A DNA stretch of 37,888 nt from Planctomycetota bacterium (GTDB lineage: Bacteria > Planctomycetota > UBA1135 > GCA-002686595): NCBI GenBank assembly GCA_016872755.1, contig VGZE01000017.1, positions 1-37,888 of the forward strand, given 5' to 3'. Under the pieces are notes generated by a model that was not told the origin of the DNA, made no database searches, and saw nothing but the letters and a program-made list of their open reading frames with translations. The stretch's first letter is position 1. The number at the start of each line of letters is the position of its first letter. The position numbers and the translations under genes are program-made. Shown here one piece after another: positions 1-8,602 of this stretch.

Positions 1-88
1 GGGTGCGCGGCGGAGGCCGCGCGCGACGGCCGCGCGCGCCAGGCGCACGCGCCGGGAGCACGCGGTCAGTTCACGAACGACGGGCGGA

Positions 89-484
89 TCAGGCCTTGGC
101 GGGCGTTGCCGGCTCGGCCTTCGGAGTGCGCTCGACGAACTCGAGAATGCAGCGCGTGCCGTTGTCGCCCAGGCGCGGCTTGCCCAGCTTGAGGATGCGG
201 CAGTAGCCGCCCGGGCGCGCCTTGAAACGCGGCCCGATCACGTCGAACAGCTTGTCTACGTTCGACGCATTGCGCAGCTTCGCGAATGCGCGGCGACGGT
301 GGTGCGTCGACGAGACCTTGGACATGGTGACCAGCTTCTCGACTTGCGGACGCAGCGCCTTCGCCTTGATCAGCGTGGTCGTGATCCGCTCGTGCTCGAT
401 CAGCGCATTGGTCATGTTGCGCATCAGAGCCGAACGGTGGCTCGTGGTGCGACCCAGCTTGAAGCCTGCTACACGGTGACGCAT
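89..484 (-). CDS. rplQ: 50S ribosomal protein L17
   Basis: Large-subunit protein bL17, 131 aa, the last gene of the alpha operon and of the whole block in this window. The N-terminus (MRHRVAGFKLGRTTSHR) and the segment RALRPQVEKLV-like helix followed by a basic stretch are typical of L17, and the body is of normal length. A short Ala/Pro/Lys tail (PKAEPATPAKA) ends it. It lies 31 nt after rpoA, the usual order rpsD-rpoA-rplQ. No Shine-Dalgarno sequence precedes the ATG; the leader is pyrimidine-rich (CACCTCCC directly before ATG). The 88 nt after its stop contain only GC-rich sequence without a U-tract, so I cannot place a terminator. Confidence 0.97.
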   Translation of the reverse strand: MRHRVAGFKLGRTTSHRSALMRNMTNALIEHERITTTLIKAKALRPQVEKLVTMSKVSSTHHRRRAFAKLRNASNVDKLFDVIGPRFKARPGGYCRILKLGKPRLGDNGTRCILEFVERTPKAEPATPAKA

Positions 485-515
485 GGGAGGTGTCGGATAG
501 AGAGGTGCGTTGGGA

Positions 516-1505
516 TCAGCCGGTGTAGCCCAGGGACAGGCCGAGCTCGGTGAGCTTCGTCTTGATCTCGGTCAGGCTGGTCTTGCCGAGGTTCTTGAGT
601 GCGATGACTTCTTCCTCCGACATGCGCACGAGGTCGCGCACGGTCTTGAGGTTCGCGCTGTCGAGGCAGTTGCGCGCGCGGACCGAGAGCTCGAGGTCCG
701 TCAGCGGCCGCTCGAGCAGGTGCTCGACCTCGGCCTGCTTGCGCGTGGTCTGGTTGAATTCCGACATGGTCGGATCGCCGGCCACCAGGCGTTGATCGCT
801 GCTCTTGTCGGACAGCACGAACGGGTTGAGGTGCTTGCGGTAGATCTTGGCCGCCTCGGTCAGCGCCAACTGCGGCGTGATCGTGCCGTCCGTCCAGATC
901 TCCAGCACCAGGCGGTCGTAGTTGGTGAACTTGCCGACGCGCGTGGCCTCGACGGCGTAGCGCACGCGCTGAACCGGCGAGTAGACCGAGTCGATCGGGA
1001 TCGTGCCCAGCGCCTGGTCCGGCGAAACGTTCTCGTCGGCCGGAATGTAGCCGCGCCCCTTGCTGATCGAGAGCTCGATGCTGAACTCGCGATCGACGGT
1101 CAGCGTCGCGATGTGCAGGTCCTTGTTGACCACGACGCCCTCGCCCTCGCACACGACATCGGCGCCGGTGACCGGCCCCTTGGTCTTCTTGTGGATGCGC
1201 GCCTTGATGCCGTCGGTGCCGGGGAACTGCACGCGCAGCCGCTTGAGGTTGAGGACGATGTCGGTCATGTCCTCGTACACGCCCTCGAGCGAGGAGAACT
1301 CGTGCTCCGCGCCTTCGACGTGCACGGCGGTGATCGCGGTGCCCTCGATCGACGAGAGCAGCACGCGCCTCAGGCCGTTCCCGATGGTGTGCCCGAAACC
1401 GCGCTCGAACGGCTCGACCACGAATTTCCCGTACGACCCGGAGAACGAGTCGCTGTCGGGGGTCACCTTGCTGGGCAGTTCGAAATTGCGCCAACGGATT
1501 CGCAT
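516..1505 (-). CDS. rpoA: DNA-directed RNA polymerase subunit alpha
   Basis: Alpha subunit, 329 aa, normal family length. The N-terminal domain (about 1-230), which dimerises and nucleates assembly with beta and beta-prime, shows the conserved GFGHTIGNGLRRVLLSS region near residues 36-52. After a linker the C-terminal domain (about 255-329) carries the DNA/activator-binding helix-hairpin-helix, including LSVRARNCL and LKNLGKTSLTEIKTKL. The start is preceded by AAAGGA about 8 nt upstream, one of the clearer Shine-Dalgarno sites here, and by a perfect 7-bp hairpin at 1519-1535. Neighbours rpsD and rplQ are the standard alpha-operon partners. Confidence 0.98.
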   Translation of the reverse strand: MRIRWRNFELPSKVTPDSDSFSGSYGKFVVEPFERGFGHTIGNGLRRVLLSSIEGTAITAVHVEGAEHEFSSLEGVYEDMTDIVLNLKRLRVQFPGTDGIKARIHKKTKGPVTGADVVCEGEGVVVNKDLHIATLTVDREFSIELSISKGRGYIPADENVSPDQALGTIPIDSVYSPVQRVRYAVEATRVGKFTNYDRLVLEIWTDGTITPQLALTEAAKIYRKHLNPFVLSDKSSDQRLVAGDPTMSEFNQTTRKQAEVEHLLERPLTDLELSVRARNCLDSANLKTVRDLVRMSEEEVIALKNLGKTSLTEIKTKLTELGLSLGYTG

Positions 1506-1518
1506 GTTCGGTTCCTTT

Positions 1519-1535
1519 GCGAGCCTCGGGCTCGC
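1519..1535 (-). other. 7-bp hairpin just before the rpoA Shine-Dalgarno
   Basis: Arms 1519-1525 and 1529-1535 are perfectly complementary around a 3-nt loop; in RNA the tip reads CC-CGA-GG. It lies immediately upstream of the rpoA ribosome-binding site in the 162-nt rpsD-rpoA spacer. No U-tract follows, so it is not a classical terminator. A role in translation of rpoA or in RNA processing is possible but unproven. Confidence 0.5.
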
Positions 1536-1624
1536 GGTCGTGTGAGAGGCGCGGGCGGTCGCTCGCGCAGTGTGTCGGGAAGGTGGTTGGACGGGGCGGT
1601 TGTGCGCGCCGCGCGACCGGGGTG

Positions 1625-1649
1625 CCGGCGCGCGCGGAGGCGGCGCCGG
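1625..1649 (-). other. Hairpin after rpsD stop (CCGGCGC/GCGCCGG)
   Basis: Arms 1625-1631 and 1643-1649 form a 7-bp GC stem with an 11-nt loop, 18 nt after the rpsD stop codon. The same CCGGCGC/GCGCCGG arm pair occurs in the S10 leader (15931-15959). No U-run follows. It may slow transcription or mark a processing point between rpsD and rpoA; in such GC-rich DNA chance is a real alternative. Confidence 0.35.
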
Positions 1650-1667
1650 TCTCGCTCCGGCGCGCGT

Positions 1668-2294
1668 CTACTTCGAGCAGATTTCGACGATCAACTGCTC
1701 CTGGATCGGGTGCGGCACGTGCTCGCGACGCGGCATGCCCGCGATGCGAACCTTGAAATCGGCCGCGGTCACGTCGAGCCAGTCCGGAATGGTCTGGGAC
1801 TTGTTGACCTCGACGGCCAGGCTGACCGCCTTGCGGCTCTTCTCGCGGCCTCGCACGGACACCACGTCGCCGGGCTTGACCTGCACCGACGCGATGTCGC
1901 ACTTGCGCTCGTTCACCGCGAAGTGGCCGTGGTTGATCATCTGCCGGGCGTGGTTGCGCGAGAGCGCGAAACCGCTGGCCAGCACGACGTTGTCGAGGCG
2001 CCGCTCGAGCAGCGAGAGCATCGTCTCGCCCGTGTTGCCCTTGCTGCGCGAGGCTTCCTGGAACACCAGTCGGAACTGGCGCTCGTAGAGCCCGTAGATG
2101 CGCTTCAGCTTCTGCTTCTCGCGCAGGTGCAGGCCGTAGTCGGTGACCTTGCTGCGGCGCTGAGCGTGCATGCCGGGCGGATAGTCGCGCCGCGACAACG
2201 CGCATTTGTCGGTGAAGCAGCGCTGCCCCTTGAGGAAGAGCTTCATGCCCTCCCGGCGGCAGAGCTTGCACTTGTTGCCGATGTAACGTGCCAT
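1668..2294 (-). CDS. rpsD: 30S ribosomal protein S4
   Basis: Primary 16S-binding protein uS4, 208 aa. It has the zinc-binding (C+) form of the N-terminus, with Cys9, Cys12, Cys26 and Cys31 in the pattern C-x2-C-x13-C-x4-C. An S4 RNA-binding domain follows at roughly 97-160 (RRLDNVVLASGFALSRNHARQ). In E. coli S4 represses the alpha operon through a leader pseudoknot; I did not recognise such a structure here. It sits 43 nt after rpsK and 162 nt before rpoA. Length and start are standard. Confidence 0.98.
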   Translation of the reverse strand: MARYIGNKCKLCRREGMKLFLKGQRCFTDKCALSRRDYPPGMHAQRRSKVTDYGLHLREKQKLKRIYGLYERQFRLVFQEASRSKGNTGETMLSLLERRLDNVVLASGFALSRNHARQMINHGHFAVNERKCDIASVQVKPGDVVSVRGREKSRKAVSLAVEVNKSQTIPDWLDVTAADFKVRIAGMPRREHVPHPIQEQLIVEICSK

Positions 2295-2337
2295 GGTTCT
2301 GGATTCCGGTGCGTGTTGTTCGGGTGTCGCCGAGGGA

Positions 2338-2739
2338 CTAGACGCGGCGCTTCTTGCGCGCGCGGCAGCCGTTGTGCGGCAGCGGGGTGACGTCTTGGAT
2401 GCACAGCACGCGCAGGCCCGAGGAGGCCAGTGCGCGGATCGCCGACTCGCGGCCGGAGCCCACGCCCCGCACCATCACGTCGACCTCCTTGACGCCCTGG
2501 CGGATCGCCGACTGCGCGGCGGTCTCGGCGGCGCGTTGCGCGGCGAAGGGCGTGCTCTTGCGCGTGCCCTTGAAACCGACCATGCCGGCCGAGCCGCGCG
2601 AGACGGTCTCGCCGTTGCCGACCGTGATGGTCACGTGCGTGTTGTTGAACGTCGCCTTCACGTGCGCGATGGCGCGCGCGATGTTGCGGCGGATCTTCTT
2701 CTTGGCCGCGGGTGCGGCCGGCTTCGGAGTCGTGGTCAT
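2338..2739 (-). CDS. rpsK: 30S ribosomal protein S11
   Basis: Platform protein uS11, 133 aa, contacting 16S rRNA near the mRNA exit and the decoding region. The core is clear: [12 protein letters not shown]-like segment (here [19 protein letters not shown]), [14 protein letters not shown], and the C-terminal [18 protein letters not shown]. An Ala/Pro/Lys N-terminal extension of about 15 residues precedes it, usual for the family. Only 3 nt separate it from the rpsM stop, which suggests translational coupling. Confidence 0.98.
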   Translation of the reverse strand: MTTTPKPAAPAAKKKIRRNIARAIAHVKATFNNTHVTITVGNGETVSRGSAGMVGFKGTRKSTPFAAQRAAETAAQSAIRQGVKEVDVMVRGVGSGRESAIRALASSGLRVLCIQDVTPLPHNGCRARKKRRV

Positions 2740-2742
2740 GTG

Positions 2743-3126
2743 CTACTTGACGCCCTTCACGGCCTTCTTGCCCGCGACCGTCTTGCGCGGGCCCTTGCGG
2801 GTGCGGGAATTGGTGCGCGTGCGCTGACCGCGCACGGGGAGGCTGCGGCGGTGGCGGATGCCGCGGTAGCAGCCGATGTCGCGCAGGCGGCCGATGTTGG
2901 CCGCGATCTGCCGGCGCAACTGGCCCTCCACCGCGTAGTTCTTCTGGATGTGGTTGGCGAGCAGTGCGACCTGCTCCTCGGTCAGATCGCGCGCGCGGAT
3001 ACCGCCGTCGATCCCGACCTCCTTGCAGATCTTGGCGCCCAGCGGGCGACCGACGCCGTAGAGATAGGCCAACGAAATCTCCAGGCGCTTGTTCGCCGGG
3101 ATGTCGACACCGAGAAGACGGGGCAT
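2743..3126 (-). CDS. rpsM: 30S ribosomal protein S13
   Basis: Head protein uS13, 127 aa, which contacts P-site tRNA and forms inter-subunit bridges. The start at 3126 ([14 protein letters not shown]) is chosen because it matches the family N-terminus; the frame is open 33 codons further upstream, but that part overlaps the end of rpmJ and looks non-homologous. The family signature [22 protein letters not shown] is at the C-terminus. AGGA lies about 10 nt before the ATG. It follows rpmJ by 43 nt, the classical order infA-rpmJ-rpsM-rpsK. Confidence 0.97.
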   Translation of the reverse strand: MPRLLGVDIPANKRLEISLAYLYGVGRPLGAKICKEVGIDGGIRARDLTEEQVALLANHIQKNYAVEGQLRRQIAANIGRLRDIGCYRGIRHRRSLPVRGQRTRTNSRTRKGPRKTVAGKKAVKGVK

Positions 3127-3169
3127 GGTTGGTGGATTCCTGAGGCTGCTGTGCTGGTACCGGCCGCGC

Positions 3170-3286
3170 TCAGCCTTGGCGCTGCTTGTGGTTGGGATCT
3201 GCCTTGCAGATGACGCGGACGACACCGCGACGCTTGACGATCTTGCAGTGCATGCAGATGCGGCGGACGCTGCTGCGGACTTTCAT
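3170..3286 (-). CDS. rpmJ: 50S ribosomal protein L36
   Basis: Very small large-subunit protein bL36, 38 aa, read directly from the sequence. It begins [15 protein letters not shown] and ends PNHKQRQG. Cys11, Cys14, Cys27 and His33 form the zinc site of the C+ type. It sits between infA (82 nt upstream) and rpsM (43 nt downstream), its normal place in bacteria without a map gene there. No Shine-Dalgarno is visible before the ATG. Confidence 0.96.
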   Translation of the reverse strand: MKVRSSVRRICMHCKIVKRRGVVRVICKADPNHKQRQG

Positions 3287-3368
3287 GGGGATATCTGGGG
3301 TGGCTCTGAGCGGGGCTGCCGGTCGGACGTGATGGGATGGGGCGTGGAGTGAGGGGGTCGTATGCGGA

Positions 3369-3602
3369 TCAGGTGCGCGGCTTGCGATCGCCGCGATAGA
3401 CGATCCGCCCCTTGGTCAGGTCGTACGGCGACATCTCCACGGTGATCTTGTCGCCCGGCAGGATCTTGATGTAGTGCATGCGCATCTTGCCGCTCACGTG
3501 GGCGAGGATCTCGTGCCCCGAGTCGAGCTTGGCGCGGAAGCGCGCGTTGGGGAGCGCCTCGGTCACGATGGCCTCCACGGTGATCGGTTCTTCCTTCGCC
3601 AT
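3369..3602 (-). CDS. infA: Translation initiation factor IF-1
   Basis: IF-1, 77 aa, a single OB-fold (S1-like) protein that occupies the 30S A site during initiation. It starts [19 protein letters not shown] and shows the family core [19 protein letters not shown] and [13 protein letters not shown]. The frame stays open upstream to 3704, but the extra residues lie inside adk and do not resemble IF-1, so the start at 3602 is preferred. It is 13 nt after adk. The map gene often found between adk and infA is absent. Confidence 0.97.
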   Translation of the reverse strand: MAKEEPITVEAIVTEALPNARFRAKLDSGHEILAHVSGKMRMHYIKILPGDKITVEMSPYDLTKGRIVYRGDRKPRT

Positions 3603-3615
3603 TGCGGCATCGGCA

Positions 3616-4275
3616 CTAGGCCGCCTCCTGGGGGGGCAGCAGGCCCATGAGCGAACGGAAGACGGCCTCGGGCGACTGCTCGCCGTCGAGTTCACGCAGC
3701 ACACCGGCGGTCTGGTAGTAGCCGACCAGCGGCTGGGTCTGTTCGTGGTACACGCGCAGGCGCTCGGTCACGACCGCGGGCGCGTCGTCCGGGCGCTGCA
3801 CGAGCTCGGCCGAGCAACGATCGCACTTGCCGGCCACGCGCGGCGGGGCGAAGCGCGCGTGCTGGATGTTCCCGCAGGCCTTGCAGGTCAACCGTCCGGC
3901 CGCGCGCTCGACGATCGTCGCGTCGCGCACGACGAAGTCGATCACGATCGGCTCGATCCGCCCGAGGCGCTCACCGAAAGCCTGCGCTTGAGGCAGCGTG
4001 CGCGGGAAACCGTCGAGCACGTAGCCGCGCACGCAGTCGGGACGCGCGACGCGAGCGAAGAGCATGTCGAGCACGAGTTCGTCGGGCACGAGCCAGCCGG
4101 ACTCCATGTAGCCCTTGGCTTGCTTGCCCAGCGGCGTCTCGAGCTTCAGGTTCTCGCGGAAGAGGTCGCCCGTGGAAACGTGCGGCAAACCCCTGGCGGC
4201 CGCCAGGCGCACCGCCTGGGTCCCCTTTCCGGCGCCCGGAGCGCCGAGCAGGATGATCACGAAGGGTCGCTGCAT
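3616..4275 (-). CDS. adk: Adenylate kinase
   Basis: Catalyses ATP + AMP = 2 ADP in the cytoplasm. 219 aa from the ATG at 4275. The P-loop GAPGAGKGT is at residues 11-19, the AMP-binding STGDLFRE segment near 34-41, and DGFPRT near 88-93. The LID domain carries a structural zinc site: two C-x2-C pairs (CKAC and CDRC), as in Gram-positive-type adenylate kinases. It follows secY by 20 nt. The ATG is preceded by CCACTCC rather than a Shine-Dalgarno sequence, a motif shared with several other genes here. Confidence 0.97.
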   Translation of the reverse strand: MQRPFVIILLGAPGAGKGTQAVRLAAARGLPHVSTGDLFRENLKLETPLGKQAKGYMESGWLVPDELVLDMLFARVARPDCVRGYVLDGFPRTLPQAQAFGERLGRIEPIVIDFVVRDATIVERAAGRLTCKACGNIQHARFAPPRVAGKCDRCSAELVQRPDDAPAVVTERLRVYHEQTQPLVGYYQTAGVLRELDGEQSPEAVFRSLMGLLPPQEAA

Positions 4276-4295
4276 GGAGTGGCCTGCGCGTCGCG

Positions 4296-5612
4296 CTAGC
4301 TGCGTCGGGTCCAGTTGGGACCCGTGCCCCCCTTCATGAAGCCTTCGTAGTTGCGCATCACGAGCTGCGCATTGAGCTTGTCGACGACATCCATCGCGAC
4401 GCCGACCACGATCAGCACCGAAGTGCCGCCGAGGAAGTACGCCATGCGCTGGCTGATGTCGTGGTTGCCTGCCGTGATGAAGTTCGGCAGCACCGACAGG
4501 ATCGCCAGGAACACCGCGCCCGCCAAGGTGATGCGCGTCAACGTCTGCTTGAGGAACTCCGCCGTCTTCACGCCGGGGCGGATCCCGGGAATGAACGAGC
4601 CGTGCTCGCGCAGGTTGTCGGCGATCTCCTCGGGCCGGAACATCAGGTTGTTCCAGAAGAACGCGAAGAAGATCACGAGCACCATCTGCAGCGCGACGTA
4701 CGTGAAACCCGAGACGTCGCCGAAGACGCCTTCCCAGTACTTCCAGCCGAGCGCGCTGAACAGCATCGTCGGCACGATGAAGATGGTCGAAGCGAAGATG
4801 ATCGGCATGACGCCGGCCATGTTCACCTTGAGCGGCAGGAAGTGGCGCTGACCGCCGTAGACGCGGCGGCCGCGCTGCAGCCGCGCGTACTGGATCGGAA
4901 TGCGGCGCTCGCCCTTCTGGACGTACACGACGACGAACACCATCACGCACCAGATCAGGCCGAGCATCGCGATGGTGCTCCAGGCGCTGGACTGGTCGTT
5001 GACCCACAGCATGCGCATCGCCGTGGGCATGTTCGCGATGATGCCGGCCATGATGATCAACGAAGCGCCGTTGCCGACGCCGTACTCGGAGATCAGCTCG
5101 CCGAACCACATGCACAGCAGCGCGCCGGCCGTGAGCGCTACGACGACGACGAGCATCAGCCCGAGCCCGGCCTCGTGACCGGGAGCGACGATGTCCGGGA
5201 TCGAGCGGAACACGCCGAACCAGATCACGATCGCCTGCACGATGCTGATCGGCACGACCGACAGGCGCGTCCATTGGTTGATGCGCTTCTGGCCGGACTG
5301 CCCTTCCTTCTGCAGAGCCTCGATCGAGGGCACGACCTTGCCGAGCACCGAGAAGATGATCGACGCCGAGATGTAGGGCATGATGCCCAGCGCGAACAGC
5401 ACGGCGTCACCGATCGCGCCGCCGCTGAACGCGCTCAGGATCCCGAAGATCGAGCCGTCCTGGGTGCGGCTGAGCTCGGCCACCTTCTCCGGGTTGATGC
5501 CCGGGATCGGGATCTGGAATCCAAGCCGATACGCCGCCAGCAGCCCCAGGGTGATGAGGATGCGCTGGCGCGTTTCCGGGATCCGGAAGAGCTTGAGTGC
5601 CGGGTGGTCCAC
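4296..5612 (-). CDS. secY: Protein translocase subunit SecY
   Basis: Channel subunit of the Sec translocon in the cytoplasmic membrane, 438 aa, with about ten hydrophobic segments. The N-terminal amphipathic region leads to the first membrane segment (ILITLGLLAAYRLGF). Family motifs include the plug-side FSGGAIGDAVLFALGIMPYISASII, the loop YVQKGERRIPIQYARLQRGR that contacts the ribosome/SecA, and FLPLKVNMAGVMPIIFAS. The C-terminus is standard. It is encoded between rplO and adk as in most spc operons; its partner SecE is also in the window. Confidence 0.97.
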   Translation of the reverse strand: MDHPALKLFRIPETRQRILITLGLLAAYRLGFQIPIPGINPEKVAELSRTQDGSIFGILSAFSGGAIGDAVLFALGIMPYISASIIFSVLGKVVPSIEALQKEGQSGQKRINQWTRLSVVPISIVQAIVIWFGVFRSIPDIVAPGHEAGLGLMLVVVVALTAGALLCMWFGELISEYGVGNGASLIIMAGIIANMPTAMRMLWVNDQSSAWSTIAMLGLIWCVMVFVVVYVQKGERRIPIQYARLQRGRRVYGGQRHFLPLKVNMAGVMPIIFASTIFIVPTMLFSALGWKYWEGVFGDVSGFTYVALQMVLVIFFAFFWNNLMFRPEEIADNLREHGSFIPGIRPGVKTAEFLKQTLTRITLAGAVFLAILSVLPNFITAGNHDISQRMAYFLGGTSVLIVVGVAMDVVDKLNAQLVMRNYEGFMKGGTGPNWTRRS

Positions 5613-5652
5613 GAGCGGGTCGAACTCCGATGAGGGGGCTGGCGCGGCGCGC

Positions 5653-6231
5653 CTAGCCGTCTCCGTCCTTCTTCTTCTTGGAGGGCTTCTCCGCGTCCTT
5701 GGCGGGGGCCTTCTTCGCGGCAGCCTTCGTCGCCGCGGCCTGCTTGGCCGCCAACGCGGCTGCGGCCTCCGCGTCCTCGGCGCAGCCGCCGATCTGGTTG
5801 ATCGTGCCGCCGGCGGCCTTGATCTTCTCCTCGGCCGATTTGCTGAAGCGGTGCGCGGTCACGTCGAGCTTGCGCTCGAGCTTGCCGTTGCCGAGGACCT
5901 TGAACAGCCGGGTCTCCGGCGTGGTCAGGCCCATCTTCAGCACGGCGTCGAGATCCACCTTGTCGCCGTCCTTGAACGCGTTGAGGTCGTCGACGTTGAT
6001 GATCGTGTAGGCGATGTGGAAGCGCGCGTTCGTGAAACCGCGCTTGGGCACGCGACGGTACAGCGGCATCTGGCCGCCTTCGTAGCCCGGCCGGCGGAAG
6101 GAGCCGGAGCGCTGACCCCAGCCCTTGTGACCGCGGCCCGAGGTCTTGCCCAGCCCGCTGCCCAGACCACGCCCGATGCGCACGGACGCTTCGTGCTTGA
6201 TGCCCTTGTCGAGGACTGTCTTGAGATCCAT
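5653..6231 (-). CDS. rplO: 50S ribosomal protein L15
   Basis: Protein uL15, 192 aa. The Gly/Arg-rich N-terminal part (RIGRGLGSGLGKTSGRGHKG, about 18-37) threads into 23S rRNA, and the globular part ends near residue 147 (GGTINQIGG). About 40 residues of Ala/Lys-rich tail ending in KKKKDGDG follow; this is longer than most L15 and probably disordered. The gene directly follows rpsE with a 28-nt spacer, leaving no room for rpmD (L30), which normally lies between them. Confidence 0.97.
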   Translation of the reverse strand: MDLKTVLDKGIKHEASVRIGRGLGSGLGKTSGRGHKGWGQRSGSFRRPGYEGGQMPLYRRVPKRGFTNARFHIAYTIINVDDLNAFKDGDKVDLDAVLKMGLTTPETRLFKVLGNGKLERKLDVTAHRFSKSAEEKIKAAGGTINQIGGCAEDAEAAAALAAKQAAATKAAAKKAPAKDAEKPSKKKKDGDG

Positions 6232-6259
6232 GGATTCGTACTCGGTGAAAGGCGGTGGT

Positions 6260-6817
6260 TCAGCTCGCGGTCGTGACCGCGGCGGGTTGCGGAGCGGCGG
6301 CGTTCAGCTCGCGGACGCCGCGCAGGTCCTTGACCTGCTCGGCCGTGCGCAGTTGCGACAGCGCGTGCAGCGTGGCCTTGACCAGGTTGATCGGATTGGT
6401 CGAGCCGTAGGCCTTGGTCAGGATGTTCTTGACGCCCGCCATTTCGCACACCGCGCGCACCGAGGCGCCCGCGATGATGCCGGTACCGGCGCCGGCCGGG
6501 ATCAGGCGCACGCGCGAGCTGCAGTAGCGGCCGTCGACGACGTGCGGCAGCGTCCCCTCGCGCGTGACCGGCACGCGCAGCAGGTGCTTGCGCGCGTCCT
6601 TGGCGGCCTTCTCGATCGCGTTGGGAACCTGGCGCGCCTTCGAGTAGCCGTAGCCGACGACACCTTCGCGATTGCCGGCCACGGAGAGCGCGGCGAACGA
6701 GAAGCGCCGACCACCCTTGGCCACTGCGGCGCAGCGGTTCACGCGGATCAGGATCTCGCTGACGTTCTGCACGTCGGCGGCTTCGACGTGATCGAGGTAT
6801 CGGATGTCTGCCTTCAT
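6260..6817 (-). CDS. rpsE: 30S ribosomal protein S5
   Basis: Protein uS5, 185 aa, at the mRNA entry side of the 30S subunit and important for decoding accuracy. The N-terminal double-stranded-RNA-binding-type domain (VNRCAAVAKGGRRFSFAAL, about 27-45, then VGYGYSKARQVPNAI) and the C-terminal domain (PAGAGTGIIAGASVRAVCEMAG) are both clear. The ATG is preceded by GCACTCC, not a Shine-Dalgarno. Spacing is 66 nt after rplR and 28 nt before rplO. Confidence 0.97.
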   Translation of the reverse strand: MKADIRYLDHVEAADVQNVSEILIRVNRCAAVAKGGRRFSFAALSVAGNREGVVGYGYSKARQVPNAIEKAAKDARKHLLRVPVTREGTLPHVVDGRYCSSRVRLIPAGAGTGIIAGASVRAVCEMAGVKNILTKAYGSTNPINLVKATLHALSQLRTAEQVKDLRGVRELNAAAPQPAAVTTAS

Positions 6818-6883
6818 GGAGTGCGGTGTCGTGCGTCGGTGAACGGGTGGGTCGTGGAGTTGCGGCTTGCGATCGAGGGGTGG

Positions 6884-7252
6884 CTAGAACTTGAGACCGG
6901 CCTCGCGCGCGGCATCGGCCAGGGCCTTGACGCGCCCGTGGAAGCGGTAGCAGCCGCGATCGAACACAACGCTCGAGACGCCGGCGCCGAGCGCCTTCTT
7001 GGCGATCTCGCGGCCGATCAGCTTGGCCTGCTCGGTCTTGGTCTTGCCGTCGAGCGCCTCGCGCATCGCCTTGGCCGAGGTGGTGGCGGCGGCGACCGTG
7101 TGGCCCTTGGAGTCGTCGATGACCTGGGCCGAGATGTGCTGCACCGAGCGGAACACGGACAGGCGCGGGCGATCCGAAGTGCGGCGCAGGTGTGCGCGAG
7201 TCGAAAGACGGCGGCGCTCGCGGCGCACGTTCTTCTGGGTGGCGGGGCTCAT
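6884..7252 (-). CDS. rplR: 50S ribosomal protein L18
   Basis: Protein uL18, 122 aa, a 5S rRNA binder in the central protuberance. It starts [19 protein letters not shown] and contains [20 protein letters not shown] and the C-terminal [21 protein letters not shown] signature. The reading frame is open further upstream into rplF territory, but only the part from 7252 is L18-like. It lies between rplF (89 nt) and rpsE (66 nt). Confidence 0.96.
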   Translation of the reverse strand: MSPATQKNVRRERRRLSTRAHLRRTSDRPRLSVFRSVQHISAQVIDDSKGHTVAAATTSAKAMREALDGKTKTEQAKLIGREIAKKALGAGVSSVVFDRGCYRFHGRVKALADAAREAGLKF

Positions 7253-7341
7253 CGGGGAAACGGGTCGGGGCTGGTGGTGCTGGGGTGAAGGAGCTGAAGC
7301 GTGGACTGCGACGTCGGGGATCGAATGGGCGGAGCTCGTGA

Positions 7342-7890
7342 CTAGGAGCCGAAGCTCTTGCCGGCCTTGCGCTTGACGACCTCGTCGACGTAGCGGACGC
7401 CCTTGCCCTTGTAGGGCTCGGGCGGACGGATCTTGCGGATCTTCGCGGCCAGTTCGCCGACGGCCTGGCTGTCCGGTCCGCTGATCACGATGCTCGTCGC
7501 GCTGGGCGTCTGCAGGTTGATGCCCTTGGGGATCGGAACTTCGATCGGCTTGCAGAAGCCCGCGGCCACGACGACCTTGGTGCCGGAGAGTTGGGCGTTC
7601 CAACCGACGCCGACGATCTCGAGGCGGCGCTCGTAGCCCTTGGTCACGCCCTCGATCATGTTGCGGATCAGCGCGCGCGTCGTGCCCCAGAAGGCGTTCG
7701 ACTCGCGCTCGTCGCCGCTGCCCGTGCGCGTCACGCGAACGACGCCTCCGTCGACGGCGACCTCGATCTCGGGGCGCAGCGCGAACTCGAGGGTGCCCTT
7801 GGGACCCTTGACGGAGATCTTGCGCTCCGGCGTGCGCGTCACGGTGACGCCGGCCGGCACGGAAATGGGGAGCTTGCCTACGCGCGACAT
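7342..7890 (-). CDS. rplF: 50S ribosomal protein L6
   Basis: Protein uL6, 182 aa, near the factor-binding site and the sarcin-ricin loop. The duplicated alpha/beta fold is visible: [17 protein letters not shown] at the start, and the C-terminal signature [27 protein letters not shown]. Length is normal. The start at 7890 fits the family exactly. Neighbours are rpsH and rplR as in standard spc operons. Confidence 0.97.
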   Translation of the reverse strand: MSRVGKLPISVPAGVTVTRTPERKISVKGPKGTLEFALRPEIEVAVDGGVVRVTRTGSGDERESNAFWGTTRALIRNMIEGVTKGYERRLEIVGVGWNAQLSGTKVVVAAGFCKPIEVPIPKGINLQTPSATSIVISGPDSQAVGELAAKIRKIRPPEPYKGKGVRYVDEVVKRKAGKSFGS

Positions 7891-7957
7891 GGTCGGGGAC
7901 TGCTGGAGGGGATCGAGGAGAGTGGGAGTGCGTACGAGGTGGGCGAGGAGACGCGGA

Positions 7958-8353
7958 TCAGTCGATGCGGGCGAGAACCTCGCCTCCGACGTTGGCCGCG
8001 CGTGCTCCGCGATCGGAGAGCACGCCCTTGGGCGTCGAGAGCAGCCACATGCCCATGCCGCCGAGCACGGCCGGCAGTTCGCCCGGTCCCTTGTAGACGC
8101 GGCAGCCCGGCTTGCTGACGCGACGGATGCTGCGCACGACGCGCTCTCCGTCGATGCCGTACTTCAGCGAGATCTCGAGGGTGCCGCGCGGCTTGCCCTC
8201 GCTGACCTTGTAGGCGGAGATGAAGCCCTCCTCCTTCAGCACCTCGGCGATGTTCACCTTGAGGCGCGAAGCGGGCATGGAAATCACCTTCTGGCCGTTG
8301 GCGTTGGCGTTGCGGATCCGCGTCAGCAGGTCCGCGATCGGGTCGGTCATCAT
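7958..8353 (-). CDS. rpsH: 30S ribosomal protein S8
   Basis: Protein uS8, 130-131 aa, a central-domain 16S rRNA binder. Two adjacent ATG codons (8353 and 8350) are both possible starts; MTDPIADLLTRIRNA is the usual beginning, which favours 8350. The C-terminal motif (LSTPKGVLSDRGARAANVGGEVLA) is characteristic. In E. coli S8 represses the spc operon at the rplE start region; I could not identify such a site here. Confidence 0.97.
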   Translation of the reverse strand: MMTDPIADLLTRIRNANANGQKVISMPASRLKVNIAEVLKEEGFISAYKVSEGKPRGTLEISLKYGIDGERVVRSIRRVSKPGCRVYKGPGELPAVLGGMGMWLLSTPKGVLSDRGARAANVGGEVLARID

Positions 8354-8395
8354 GGCGGTGTGGGGATGAGTACGGAGCGTGCGGGTGGACTCGCG

Positions 8396-8581
8396 CTACC
8401 AGGAAGCCTTGCGCATGCCCGGGATCTCGCCCTTGTGCGCGCGCTCGCGCAGGCAGATGCGGCAAATGCCGAACTTTTTGTAGACGGCGCGCGGGCGGCC
8501 GCAGAACGTGCAGCGCGTGTAGGCGCGCGTCTTGAACTTCGGCGTGCGCTTCTGCTTGACGATGAGGCAGGTGCGGGTCAT
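8396..8581 (-). CDS. rpsN: 30S ribosomal protein S14, zinc-binding type
   Basis: Short form of uS14 (type Z), 61 aa, in the 30S head. Cys24, Cys27, Cys40 and Cys43 (C-x2-C-x12-C-x2-C) form the zinc site, and the C-terminal [17 protein letters not shown] is diagnostic. No longer zinc-free paralogue is present in the window. Together with C+ forms of S4, L36 and L33, all these proteins keep their zinc sites. It is followed, on the upstream side, by a tandem repeat in the 95-nt spacer to rplE. Confidence 0.97.
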   Translation of the reverse strand: MTRTCLIVKQKRTPKFKTRAYTRCTFCGRPRAVYKKFGICRICLRERAHKGEIPGMRKASW

Positions 8582-8602
8582 GGGTTTGGGTTGGGCCTGG
8601 AC

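Noticed and set aside
1-88. Terminator or gene after rplQ
   Set aside because: Only GC-rich sequence with small palindromes and no U-tract; too short to judge at the window edge.
510-2390. 626-codon open frame on the plus strand opposite rpoA and rpsD, and the long minus-strand frame 469-2271
   Set aside because: Both run across recognised genes in other frames and have shadow-type composition.
3127-3225. Upstream extension of rpsM by 33 codons
   Set aside because: Overlaps the 3' part of rpmJ, has no similarity to S13, and the internal ATG at 3126 gives the family N-terminus.
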